The notes under the pieces are model-generated. The model did not search any database. It was given only the letters and a program-made list of their open reading frames with translations, and was not told where the DNA came from. A stretch of 64,000 nt of DNA from assembly GCA_945956915.1 (NCBI GenBank), contig CAMFJH010000003.1:1-64000 (forward strand). Direction: 5' to 3'. Made by a program: the position numbers and the translations under genes. Shown piece by piece: positions 52,729 to 60,795 of this stretch. The stretch comes from an uncultured Francisellaceae bacterium. GTDB lineage: Bacteria; Pseudomonadota; Gammaproteobacteria; UBA6186; Azoamicaceae. Position 1 is the first letter of the stretch, and each line of letters opens with the position of its first letter.

Positions 52729-53757
52729 ATGGATAAAATAGCCATAACACTTGAAGAACTTTCTAGACTGTTAGGGGTAAAGTTAGAAGGCGATCCCTCC
52801 TGTGTTATTTCTGGTATTGCTTCTTTAGAAAGTGCAAAAAAAGGCGATTTGGCTTTTTTAAGTAATCGGCAATATAAACGATTTTTATCAACCACAGCTG
52901 CCAGTGCTGTGATTATCAGCCCTGAAGACATAAAACAATGCCCTGTCAATGCATTGATTTCTGATAATCCCCGTTTAAGTTTGGCCAAAGTGGCTAAGCT
53001 CTTTGACAATCAACCCAGAGTTTTAGCAGGCATTCATCCTTCTGCTGTGATAGGTAGCGGTTGCTCTATTGCAGATTCAGCCAGTATAGGGCCACGGTGC
53101 GTGATAGCAGATAATGTACAAATAAAAGAAAATGTTGTTATAGGTGCAGGCTGTGTGATTGGCAATGATGTTCATATTGGGCACGATACCCGTTTAAACC
53201 CAAATGTGACTTTGTATCATAAGGTTAATATTGGACATTCTACTGTGATTCACAGTGGGACTGTTATTGGCTCGGATGGATTTGGTTTTGCCAATGATAA
53301 AGGTAATTGGGTAAAAATGCCACATTTAGGTGGGGTCGATATTGGAAATAATGTAGAGATTGGCGCTAATACGACAATAGACAGAGGCTTTTTAGACAAT
53401 ACAACAATTGGTGATGGTGTCATTATCGATAACCTAGTACAAATTGCACACAATGTTGTGATTGGGGCAGGTACTGCGATAGCCGGGTGTGTGGGTATTG
53501 CAGGTAGCACAACGATTGGGAAAAACTGTTTAATTGGTGGGAGTGCTAATATTGCTGGACATATTAATATTCAGAATGGCATTCATATCACAGCGACTTC
53601 TTCGGTAAGCCGCTCTATTACGGAACCAGGTGTTTATTCTTCTGGATTTCCAGCAAAGCCCAATGAAGTATGGCGTAAAAATGTAGCTCGGTTTCAGTTT
53701 TTAGATAGCATGGCTAAGCGACTAAAAAACTTAGAAAATCGTTTGGAGGAAGAATAA
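52729..53757 (+). CDS. lpxD: UDP-3-O-(3-hydroxyacyl)glucosamine N-acyltransferase
   Basis: Third enzyme of lipid A synthesis. An N-terminal uridine-binding domain (about 1-100) is followed by a left-handed beta-helix of hexapeptide repeats, with the catalytic-His region VQIAHNVVIGAGTAIAG (about 234-250) and a C-terminal helical tail. 342 aa matches LpxD. The stop directly abuts the fabZ start. Confidence 0.95.
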   Translation: MDKIAITLEELSRLLGVKLEGDPSCVISGIASLESAKKGDLAFLSNRQYKRFLSTTAASAVIISPEDIKQCPVNALISDNPRLSLAKVAKLFDNQPRVLAGIHPSAVIGSGCSIADSASIGPRCVIADNVQIKENVVIGAGCVIGNDVHIGHDTRLNPNVTLYHKVNIGHSTVIHSGTVIGSDGFGFANDKGNWVKMPHLGGVDIGNNVEIGANTTIDRGFLDNTTIGDGVIIDNLVQIAHNVVIGAGTAIAGCVGIAGSTTIGKNCLIGGSANIAGHINIQNGIHITATSSVSRSITEPGVYSSGFPAKPNEVWRKNVARFQFLDSMAKRLKNLENRLEEE

Positions 53758-54201
53758 ATGATGGATATACAGGAAATTTTACAATATTTACCGCATCGAT
53801 ACCCTTTTTTGCTTATTGACAAGGTAAAAGAATTCGTACCTGAAAAGTCATTATTGGGTATTAAAAATGTCACGATTAATGAACCTTTTTTTACAGGGCA
53901 TTTCCCTTCACAAGCTGTGATGCCTGGGGTATTAATTGTAGAAGCCTTGGCACAAGCCGCCGGTATTTTAGCTTATAAAAGCACAGGTACGGATAGTGAA
54001 GTTTTATTTTATTTAGGCACTATAGAAAAAGCGCGATTTAAAAAACGTGTTGTTCCTGGTGATCAATTACACTTACAGATAACGATTACACAGCGTCGGG
54101 GTCATGTATGGAAATTTTCAGGTGTAGCCACTGTAGAAGGTGAGGTTGTGTGCACGGCAGAAATGACTTGTGCACAAGCCGTGGGGAAGGTGCAATCGTG
54201 A
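53758..54201 (+). CDS. fabZ: (3R)-hydroxyacyl-ACP dehydratase FabZ
   Basis: Hotdog-fold dehydratase of fatty-acid synthesis, clustered with lipid A genes that use the same hydroxyacyl-ACP pool. Motifs LPHRYPFLLIDKV and FFTGHFPSQAVMPGVLIVEALAQ carry the catalytic His and Glu. 147 aa; ATG 53758 or 53761. The end overlaps lpxA (GTGA). Confidence 0.96.
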   Translation: MMDIQEILQYLPHRYPFLLIDKVKEFVPEKSLLGIKNVTINEPFFTGHFPSQAVMPGVLIVEALAQAAGILAYKSTGTDSEVLFYLGTIEKARFKKRVVPGDQLHLQITITQRRGHVWKFSGVATVEGEVVCTAEMTCAQAVGKVQS

Positions 54202-54968
54202 TAGATAAGTTAGCGGTTGTAGATCCCAAGGCTTCTATTGCAGAAGATGTGCATATTGGACCTTGGACTTTGATTGGCCCAGATGTAGAAATTGGATCAG
54301 GTTCTTGGATAGGCTCTCATGTAGTGATTCAGGGTCCTACGAAGATAGGACGCCATAATAAAATTTATCAATTTTCTTCTATTGGCGAGGCCCCTCAAGA
54401 TAAAAAATATCGTGGAGAACCTACGCGTTTAGAAATAGGTGATAATAATATCTTTAGGGAATCCTGCACGGTGCATCGTGGGACTGAAGAAGGTGGACAA
54501 TTAACACGAATTGGCAATGATAATTTATTTATGGCCTACACCCATGTTGCGCATGATTGTATGATTGGAAACAGTGTTATTTTTGCAAACAATGCTTCTG
54601 TTGCAGGCCATGTAACGGTAGATGATTTTGCTTGCTTAGGGGGTATGGTAGGCGTTCATCAATTTTGTGCTATTGGTGCACACAGTTTTGCAGCAGGGGC
54701 TGCCGTTATTGTGCGCGATGTGCCTCCTTTTGTCTTAGTATCGGGTTATCCTGCAGAAGCGCATGGTCTTAATACAGTCGGTTTAGAACGTCGAGGTTTT
54801 CCACCGGAGACAATTGCAGCCTTAAGACGAGCCTATAAAGTTATTTTCAGACACAGTTTAACTTTACAAGAAGCCATCACAGAGTTAAGAGTAATGGCAT
54901 TAGAAACGCCAGAAATTGAACTTCTGGTTGATTTTCTTTCAAATTCTACCCGAGGTATTGTTCGCTGA
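54198..54968 (+). CDS. lpxA: UDP-N-acetylglucosamine O-acyltransferase
   Basis: First enzyme of lipid A synthesis, 256 aa. A left-handed beta-helix of hexapeptide repeats includes the catalytic-His segment YTHVAHDCMIGN; the C-terminal helical domain follows (LERRGFPPETIAALRRAYK). I chose GTG 54198 in the fabZ stop with GGGAAGG upstream, because a longer frame to 54150 only reads through fabZ. The stop lies on the presumed lpxB start. Confidence 0.95.
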   Translation: MIDKLAVVDPKASIAEDVHIGPWTLIGPDVEIGSGSWIGSHVVIQGPTKIGRHNKIYQFSSIGEAPQDKKYRGEPTRLEIGDNNIFRESCTVHRGTEEGGQLTRIGNDNLFMAYTHVAHDCMIGNSVIFANNASVAGHVTVDDFACLGGMVGVHQFCAIGAHSFAAGAAVIVRDVPPFVLVSGYPAEAHGLNTVGLERRGFPPETIAALRRAYKVIFRHSLTLQEAITELRVMALETPEIELLVDFLSNSTRGIVR

Positions 54969-56101
54969 TTGCACGTGTTGGGATTGTTGTCGGAGAAGTC
55001 TCAGGAGATGCTCTGGGTGCTGATCTGATACGTGGATTAAGGTTGTATTATCCTGATTTGCAAGTAGAAGGTGTTGCTGGTCCTCAATTAATTGAAGAAG
55101 GCTGTGTAGCGCTTTATGCTATGGATCGTCTTGCTGTGATGGGTCTTGTAGAGCCTTTAAAGCGTTTGCCAGAGCTCATCCGTATGAGGCAACAATTAAA
55201 AAAACATTTTTTAGAAAACCCACCGGATTTATTTATTGGAATAGATGCCCCTGATTTTAATTTAGGCCTAGAAAAGGCTTTACATCAAAAAGGCATTAAG
55301 ACGGTACATTATGTGAGTCCTAGTGTTTGGGCTTGGCGGCAGGGACGCATTAAAGGTATTAAAGAATCCGTTGATTTAATGTTGACGCTATTGCCTTTCG
55401 AAGCTGAATTTTATAAACAACATCAAGTGCCAGTTTGTTTTGTAGGACATCCGATGGCTGATCAAATTCCCTTAGATCTTGAGCCAAACCAAAACACCCC
55501 TAGAAAACAAAAAAAAATTACCTTATTACCAGGGAGCAGAAATAAAGAATTAGAATATATGGCTCCTTTATATTGCCAAACGGCTGCTTTATGTTACGAG
55601 CACTGCAAACAAGCCGGTGAACTTTTGGAATTTACAGTCCCTTTAGTCTCTTTAAATCATAAAGTATATTTTGAATCCATGATACAAATATATGCACCGA
55701 AAGTACCCTTTACAGTGCAAGTAGGGCAGGTACGAGAAGCGATTGCTTCGGCAGATGCGGTTTTGGTAACATCAGGTACTGCGACCTTAGAAGTTATGTT
55801 GCATAAAAAGCCGATGGTAGTGGCTTATAAAATGCATCCTCTAACCTATCCACTTGTGGCTCGCTTGGTTAAAGTCCCTTATGTGGCTTTACCCAATTTA
55901 TTGGCGCAAGAATTTTTAGTGCCTGAGTATATTCAAAATGATGCCACACCAAAAGCTTTGAGCCGTATGTTATTACATTATTTAAATACACCAGAAGAAA
56001 AAAATCGTCTAGTTAAACGCTTTACAGAATTGCATTATCTTTTGAAACAAGGGGGTAGTCAAGCTGCAGCCAAAGCCATTATAGAGCATTTTGATCAATG
56101 A
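54965..56101 (+). CDS. lpxB: Lipid-A-disaccharide synthase, probably with a non-ATG start
   Basis: GT19 enzyme that joins UDP-2,3-diacylglucosamine and lipid X. The conserved N terminus (ARVGIVVGEVSGDALGADLI) lies upstream of the first in-frame ATG/GTG/TTG. In frame, only CTG 54965 or ATT 54968 precede it, overlapping the lpxA TGA, with GAGG at 54952-54955 as ribosome site. From CTG the product is 378 aa, as expected. Other motifs: HYVSPSVWAWRQGRIK, LLPFEAEFY, LLPGSRNKELEYM and VTSGTATLE. An annotation from TTG 55040 or downstream would lose the GEVSGD loop. Confidence 0.88.
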   Translation: MIARVGIVVGEVSGDALGADLIRGLRLYYPDLQVEGVAGPQLIEEGCVALYAMDRLAVMGLVEPLKRLPELIRMRQQLKKHFLENPPDLFIGIDAPDFNLGLEKALHQKGIKTVHYVSPSVWAWRQGRIKGIKESVDLMLTLLPFEAEFYKQHQVPVCFVGHPMADQIPLDLEPNQNTPRKQKKITLLPGSRNKELEYMAPLYCQTAALCYEHCKQAGELLEFTVPLVSLNHKVYFESMIQIYAPKVPFTVQVGQVREAIASADAVLVTSGTATLEVMLHKKPMVVAYKMHPLTYPLVARLVKVPYVALPNLLAQEFLVPEYIQNDATPKALSRMLLHYLNTPEEKNRLVKRFTELHYLLKQGGSQAAAKAIIEHFDQ

Positions 56102-57261
56102 AATTATTTATCACGATTTTAATTATCAGTATTTTAGCAGGTACAGAAGTTGATTTATTTATACCCAGTTTTCCCGAATTACAAAGCGTATTTAAATTAT
56201 CGCCTTTTTTAATGCAATTAACGTTAAGTGTCAATTTTGTTGCCTATTGTATCTGTTCACTGTTTGCGGGTGCTTTGGGGGATAGACACAGTAGAAGAAC
56301 TGTTATTTTAATAAGTCTTTGGATATTTGTTGTGGGCAGTGTTTTTTGTGTGAGTGCACATGACTATTCTATTTTATTATTAGGGCGATTCTTGCAAGGC
56401 ATGGGAATGGCGGCCCCCAGTGTATTAGGTTTTGTAGTGATTGCAGATACTTATCCTTTAAAAAAACAGCCTGCGATTATGGGTGTCTTAAATGGTGTAA
56501 TCACTTTAGCGATGGCCTGTGCTCCGGTGATTGGCAGTTATGTTAATTTGTATTTTAATTGGCGGGGTAATTTTTTTGTTTTATTCGGCTTAGGCGTTAT
56601 ATCGCTTATAACCTGTTATTTATGGATCCCACGATCTAAGGGCGATCATACCGTTTCTTTATCGCCGAAGGCTTATTTACCGCTTATTCGTTCAAAACAA
56701 TTATGGATTTTGATGACTGGCATGTGTGCATTGCCGATTGCTTATTGGGTTTTTATAGGGATGGCGCCTATTTTATATATGGGTAGTTTAGGGGTAAGCT
56801 TGAAGCATTTTGGTTATTATCAAGGTGCATTGGCCTTAATGTTTTCTTTGGTCAGTATTAGCAGTCCTCTGACATTATCCAAGCTAGGACTTAAAAATTG
56901 TTTAAAATTATCATGTGTTTTAAGTTTTATAACCCTATTTTTAATGTCGTGGGTGATATGGAAAGCACCAAAGAATCCTATGCTCATAACAGGTCTTATG
57001 TTGATACTTTCTATAGCTGCTGTATTTCCCTTGCAAATTTTGTATCCCAGTGCATTAGAATTAGTCCCTAGGGGAAAAGCAAAAATCTCTGCGTTGATAA
57101 CAGCCATGCGCTTGTTAGTAACGGCTTTATTTTTAGAAACTGTGAGTTACTTTTATACTGAGAATTTTGCAGCGATTGGCCTTAGTATTATCGTTTTGGC
57201 GATGATATCTTGCACAGTCGTTCGATATATTGTATCAACACCGATTATAAAACATGCGTAA
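56098..57261 (+). CDS. MFS transporter (Bcr/CflA-like), paralogue of 33441-34643
   Basis: 387-aa, 12-helix inner-membrane transporter. It overlaps lpxB by 4 bases (ATGA), so it is translated with the lipid A operon. Shared blocks with the other MFS protein include VDLFIPSFPELQSVF, GRFLQGMGMAAPSVLGF, ADTYPLKKQ and SLGVSLKHFGYYQGALALMF. The motif after helix 2 is GALGDRHSRRTVIL, a variant of the MFS GxLaDrxGrr loop. Substrate unknown. Confidence 0.85.
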   Translation: MKLFITILIISILAGTEVDLFIPSFPELQSVFKLSPFLMQLTLSVNFVAYCICSLFAGALGDRHSRRTVILISLWIFVVGSVFCVSAHDYSILLLGRFLQGMGMAAPSVLGFVVIADTYPLKKQPAIMGVLNGVITLAMACAPVIGSYVNLYFNWRGNFFVLFGLGVISLITCYLWIPRSKGDHTVSLSPKAYLPLIRSKQLWILMTGMCALPIAYWVFIGMAPILYMGSLGVSLKHFGYYQGALALMFSLVSISSPLTLSKLGLKNCLKLSCVLSFITLFLMSWVIWKAPKNPMLITGLMLILSIAAVFPLQILYPSALELVPRGKAKISALITAMRLLVTALFLETVSYFYTENFAAIGLSIIVLAMISCTVVRYIVSTPIIKHA

Positions 57262-57433
57262 AAAGGAAATTGGTCTTGATCAGGGGAATAAAGTGAGTTT
57301 TGAAATTTTAGGCAAAAAAGAGTTTATTTTGAGAAAAGTGCATCCTTTTGATTATGAATACCATCATAACTTATCTAACACATTATCTGAATGGAATTCG
57401 AAAGAAGATGATGAGGCATTTAATGATTTATAA
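57254..57433 (+). pseudogene. N-terminally truncated AbrB/MazE-type antitoxin (59 aa)
   Basis: The ATG lies inside the end of the MFS gene in another frame. The product, starting MRKKEIGLDQGNKVSFEILG and ending SEWNSKEDDEAFNDL, resembles the second half of AbrB/SpoVT-type antitoxins: (LPKxV)RKKIGLxxGxKVSFEI followed by the acidic WxSxEDDEAFxDL tail. The first strand and KGQxTLP segment that makes the DNA-binding half is missing, with a stop codon in frame just upstream. No toxin gene follows. Family call from recalled pattern. Confidence 0.5.
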
Positions 57434-57604
57434 ACCCTTTTCAATCAGAGCATGACTACAATAAGTCGCCTAGAATTTAGGTTTGCTAATAATTCAATAA
57501 TAAGGCTTACCCAGTGATGTAATATTATTTCAATCGATTTTTTTTAGTATTGAATTCAATGCATAAGCACCATTTTTTATAAAAGTTGAATATGTACATA
57601 CGTA

Positions 57605-57638
57605 TAAGCAAAAAATATTTGATCTTAGCTTTTGCTTA
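57605..57638. promoter_or_regulatory. Inverted repeat overlapping a promoter
   Basis: TAAGCAAAA (57605-57613) and its exact inverse (57630-57638) flank 16 bases; a third TAAGCAA copy lies near 57652. The repeat surrounds a -35-like TTGATC. It could be an operator. Confidence 0.4.
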
Positions 57639-57647
57639 CGCTAATAT
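57619..57647 (+). promoter_or_regulatory. Possible promoter of the unknown 186-aa gene
   Basis: TTGATC (57619-57624), a 17-base spacer and TAATAT (57642-57647), about 44 bases before the chosen ATG. The region 57434-57690 otherwise holds no gene I can support. Confidence 0.4.
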
Positions 57648-57690
57648 AATATAAGCAACTAATAATACGTTAATTATGAGAGGAATTAAA

Positions 57691-58251
57691 ATGCTAGAAA
57701 TACAAATACTAATGGATAGAGAACAGAAGTTATCACAAGAGCTCAAAGCGGATGAAGAAGAGACTCATAGGCGCTATGAACACAAGCCCCAAAAAGCTGA
57801 TTTGCAGGCGATTATTGATCAAAAATTTATAGCGAGCAATGGTACAGCAAGAGAAGGTTTATATCGTATATTAGGCGAATATTTGATTCCTGAACATGCT
57901 GACGACTCTATGGACAGAGAAGATGCAAGTATCGCAAGAATTGTTTATACTACTGTCCAGCGTCTAAGCAAAGCAGTTGATGAGCTATTTGTAAGTACTT
58001 ATGTAGATAAGGAAGTTTTTAACAGGTTTCTATCATCAGTAGAGGGTGAAATATCTATTGTTATTATGAAATATACTTTTCCCGTAGGAATTAATAGATC
58101 TGATGTTAATCATGCAGTTAATGAATATGTTAAACAAATCATGCAAGAAAATTATCAACAGCTAATACATCCAACCCCTCTAAGAATCCATTGCACTCAA
58201 AATATACAAGATCAAAATGATGGAACAAAATCCACAAAACCATCACCATAG
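57691..58251 (+). CDS. Uncharacterised protein, 186 aa
   Basis: I do not recognise this protein. It is mainly helical and charged, with no signal peptide or membrane segment. The first about 45 residues are E/K/Q-rich; the centre has GLYRILGEYLIPE and IARIVYTTVQRLSKAVDELF; the tail (KSTKPSP) is disordered. AGAGGA favours ATG 57691 over ATG 57676. It stands alone with its own putative promoter in the segment that splits lpxB from rnhB. Confidence 0.6.
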   Translation: MLEIQILMDREQKLSQELKADEEETHRRYEHKPQKADLQAIIDQKFIASNGTAREGLYRILGEYLIPEHADDSMDREDASIARIVYTTVQRLSKAVDELFVSTYVDKEVFNRFLSSVEGEISIVIMKYTFPVGINRSDVNHAVNEYVKQIMQENYQQLIHPTPLRIHCTQNIQDQNDGTKSTKPSP

Positions 58252-58332
58252 AAATTAGCTCCAGGCCTTCCTTCATATGAAATTAATATGGAGGATGCCT
58301 GATGAGTAGTTTTAAAAGAAATATCTTTAGGT

Positions 58333-59202
58333 TTACCAATAATAAGACATACCCATGGTTACGGTATTATTGATGAATCGTCTTACTTCGACTTTGTGAC
58401 TAAAGCTTGCAGTGGTAGTCCCGGTACTGAAGTTTTGATCAACCTTGGTTGTAACGCTTCTATAGCTGGAATTAACATAATCGGTACGAATGGTGATGTT
58501 GTCACAAATATTTTGTTCTAAACCCACACCCAAGCGAAAAGAGCCTAGTTTTTTGTGCTTGTGTTTTTGTATGGTTTGTTCAATAGTTGGGCTTAGGGCA
58601 ACACCTGCAGCACTGACTTGTAAAAAATTGTCAGAGAATGAGGAATGTAGTTTTAATTTATTGTATCCCACACCCAAACGTCCGTAGAGTAAGGTACAAG
58701 GCGCTAAAAATACGCCAGGTCTTAAATCTACACCCGCTTCATAATTTTGTAATCTAAGCCTTGCATAAATGCCATCACTAAAATTTAAAGGAAGGGTAAA
58801 AGTAGGATTTCGGAAACTGCTGGATAAGTTTAAATTGGGCCTGGATTTGGTTTTATAGCGAGAAAAATTTAAAAAAGTTTCTATGCCCATATAACCTTCT
58901 CTACAAAACACAAAACCATAACCTGCATATAGGCCTGCTGCAAAACGATTTTTACGTTGGGCGCCGGTTATCAAATGCGAAAAATCGTTGGTGGTTGTAG
59001 CGGGTAAGGCTACAAGAGATCCTGAAAAGCGCGCAGCAACGACAGTAGAAGTTCTAGCACTTGTAAATGAACCCCCTAGACCACCCCCCACATAAAAGCC
59101 ATCAAAAGAACTGGTATCATAAGGTTGTGCTGCGAAAGTAGGTGTGCCAAGAGCACTTAAAATTAGAGCAGATACTATTCCATTTTGTGCCTGTAATTTC
59201 AT
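58333..59202 (-). CDS. Outer-membrane beta-barrel protein, copy 1
   Basis: 289-aa porin-like protein. A signal peptide (cleavage after FAA, near 25) is followed by GFYVGGGLGGSF, typical of eight-stranded OmpA/Omp25-like barrels, alternating amphipathic strands, and the terminal NNTVTMGMSYYW with an aromatic C-terminal residue, the BAM recognition signal. Homologous to the next gene: both have PCTLLYGRLGVGYNKL and LEQNIC. ATG 59202 has GGAG seven bases upstream. Confidence 0.85.
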   Translation of the reverse strand: MKLQAQNGIVSALILSALGTPTFAAQPYDTSSFDGFYVGGGLGGSFTSARTSTVVAARFSGSLVALPATTTNDFSHLITGAQRKNRFAAGLYAGYGFVFCREGYMGIETFLNFSRYKTKSRPNLNLSSSFRNPTFTLPLNFSDGIYARLRLQNYEAGVDLRPGVFLAPCTLLYGRLGVGYNKLKLHSSFSDNFLQVSAAGVALSPTIEQTIQKHKHKKLGSFRLGVGLEQNICDNITIRTDYVNSSYRSVTTKVDQNFSTGTTTASFSHKVEVRRFINNTVTMGMSYYW

Positions 59203-59226
59203 TCCATTCTCCATTATGAACAATCA

Positions 59227-60111
59227 TTACCAATAATAGGACATACCAAGGGTTACCGTATTGTTAAAGAAACTGGTCACTCTGGATGTAGTGCTTGCCG
59301 TATAAGTTAAAGTATCACCAGTCGGTGTTGTGATTGTATGATTTTCTGCAGGCGTTCTTAGTTTAGTCCCACGGTAATGTGTGTTAACATAATCTGCACG
59401 GATGTAAATGTTCTCACAAATATTTTGTTCTAAGCCAATACCCAGCCTTAAAGCCCCCATTTTTTTACGTCGGGTACTGCTTTCTCGTTCATCCCCTGTA
59501 AGAGGAGTTGCCCCAGGTGTAAAACTAAAGAGCACAGAAGGATGCGTGTCTGCATGCAAAGTTAATTTGTTATACCCAACACCTAAGCGTCCATAGAGTA
59601 AAGTACAAGGTGTTAAAAAAATGCCTGAACGCACATCGATACCAGGTTCTATCGGCGACAGACGCGTGCGCGTTGCACTGCTATTGTTTAGATTGGCATT
59701 TAAAGTAGCTTGGGCGAACTCGGCTTCTGAGGCAGCAGAAAATGTATGCTTGGCTTTAAATTCATAATGTGTGTTGTGTAAAAATGCTTCCACCCCTAAA
59801 TAAGCATCTTCCCATGAATACCCATAACCCGTATAAAGCGCAATATCAAAGGCATTTTTTTTGTGCGCATATTGTACAGAATTTCCAGCAGAAGCATTAA
59901 ATCCATTAGGAACAGCAGGAGAAAGGTTGGTACCATTAAAATCTACAGCAGCAGAACTTGTGCGACCTTCGCGAGCACTGAGAAAAGCACCACCTGCAGA
60001 ACCACCAAAATAAAAACCACAAAAAGGACTGGTGGCAGGGAGTGCCATCGTTGCTGTTGAGGTGCCCAGTAAAAGCACACTGAGTATCCATTGCCTGTTG
60101 TCTTTTTTCAT
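59227..60111 (-). CDS. Outer-membrane beta-barrel protein, copy 2
   Basis: 294 aa, tandem paralogue of the preceding entry. A signal peptide (cleavage after ALP, near 24) leads to CGFYFGGSAGGAFLSAREG. The barrel ends in NNTVTLGMSYYW. Surface-loop segments differ strongly from copy 1 while strands are shared, as expected for exposed variable loops. ATG 60111 with GGGAG upstream is preferred to the GTG at 60129. The first gene of the pair in transcription order; 24 bases separate the two. Confidence 0.85.
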   Translation of the reverse strand: MKKDNRQWILSVLLLGTSTATMALPATSPFCGFYFGGSAGGAFLSAREGRTSSAAVDFNGTNLSPAVPNGFNASAGNSVQYAHKKNAFDIALYTGYGYSWEDAYLGVEAFLHNTHYEFKAKHTFSAASEAEFAQATLNANLNNSSATRTRLSPIEPGIDVRSGIFLTPCTLLYGRLGVGYNKLTLHADTHPSVLFSFTPGATPLTGDERESSTRRKKMGALRLGIGLEQNICENIYIRADYVNTHYRGTKLRTPAENHTITTPTGDTLTYTASTTSRVTSFFNNTVTLGMSYYW

Positions 60112-60231
60112 TGCGAGTCTCCCTTTCACAAGTTAATAAGATTACTAGAAGATTATAGTTGATTTTTCTATTTTTTTCACCTGAATCCCTAATCCTGGTA
60201 GAATACTAAAAAACAAAAAGGGTGTGTAAAT

Positions 60232-60795
60232 ATGTGGATTGCAGGTGTAGATGAAGTGGGGCGTGGACCCTTGGCAGGCCCCGTGGTCTCTGCGATGGTG
60301 ATTTTGGATCCTAAAAAGCCCATTAAAGGCTTAGCAGATTCTAAAGTGCTGACTGCTGTTCAACGAGAAGCCTTGAGTTTGGAAATAAAAGAAAAATCAA
60401 TTTGCTGGAGTATTGGATCAGCTTCCGTTGAGGAAATTGACCAACTTAATATTTTGCAAGCTACCTTACTGTCAATGCGGCGTGCGATTAGCAATGCAGT
60501 GCTTAAACCGGATCAAGTTTGGATAGATGGTAATCGTTGTCCTGATTTGGATATACCCGCAAAAGCCATTATCGGGGGTGATGCCACTGTTCCTGCTATC
60601 AGCGCGGCTTCTATTATTGCCAAGGTAGCACGCGATCAAGAAATGGTAGCACTAGATGTTTTATATCCGGGTTATGGCTTTGCTCAACATAAAGGTTATG
60701 GCACGCCTAAACATTTAGCAGCCTTAAAATGCTTGGGTCCTTCGCCGATTCATCGTATGAGTTTTGCGCCGGTGCGTTTGGCGGTGCCTGCATGA
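60232..60795 (+). CDS. rnhB: Ribonuclease HII
   Basis: Cleaves RNA from RNA/DNA hybrids and at single ribonucleotides. The active-site motif [16 protein letters not shown] (about 4-19) carries Asp-Glu; a further Asp lies in [10 protein letters not shown]; the third is in the AKVARDQEM segment. 187 aa. The stop overlaps the dnaE ATG. rnhB-dnaE following the lpx genes is the gammaproteobacterial order. Confidence 0.96.
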   Translation: MWIAGVDEVGRGPLAGPVVSAMVILDPKKPIKGLADSKVLTAVQREALSLEIKEKSICWSIGSASVEEIDQLNILQATLLSMRRAISNAVLKPDQVWIDGNRCPDLDIPAKAIIGGDATVPAISAASIIAKVARDQEMVALDVLYPGYGFAQHKGYGTPKHLAALKCLGPSPIHRMSFAPVRLAVPA

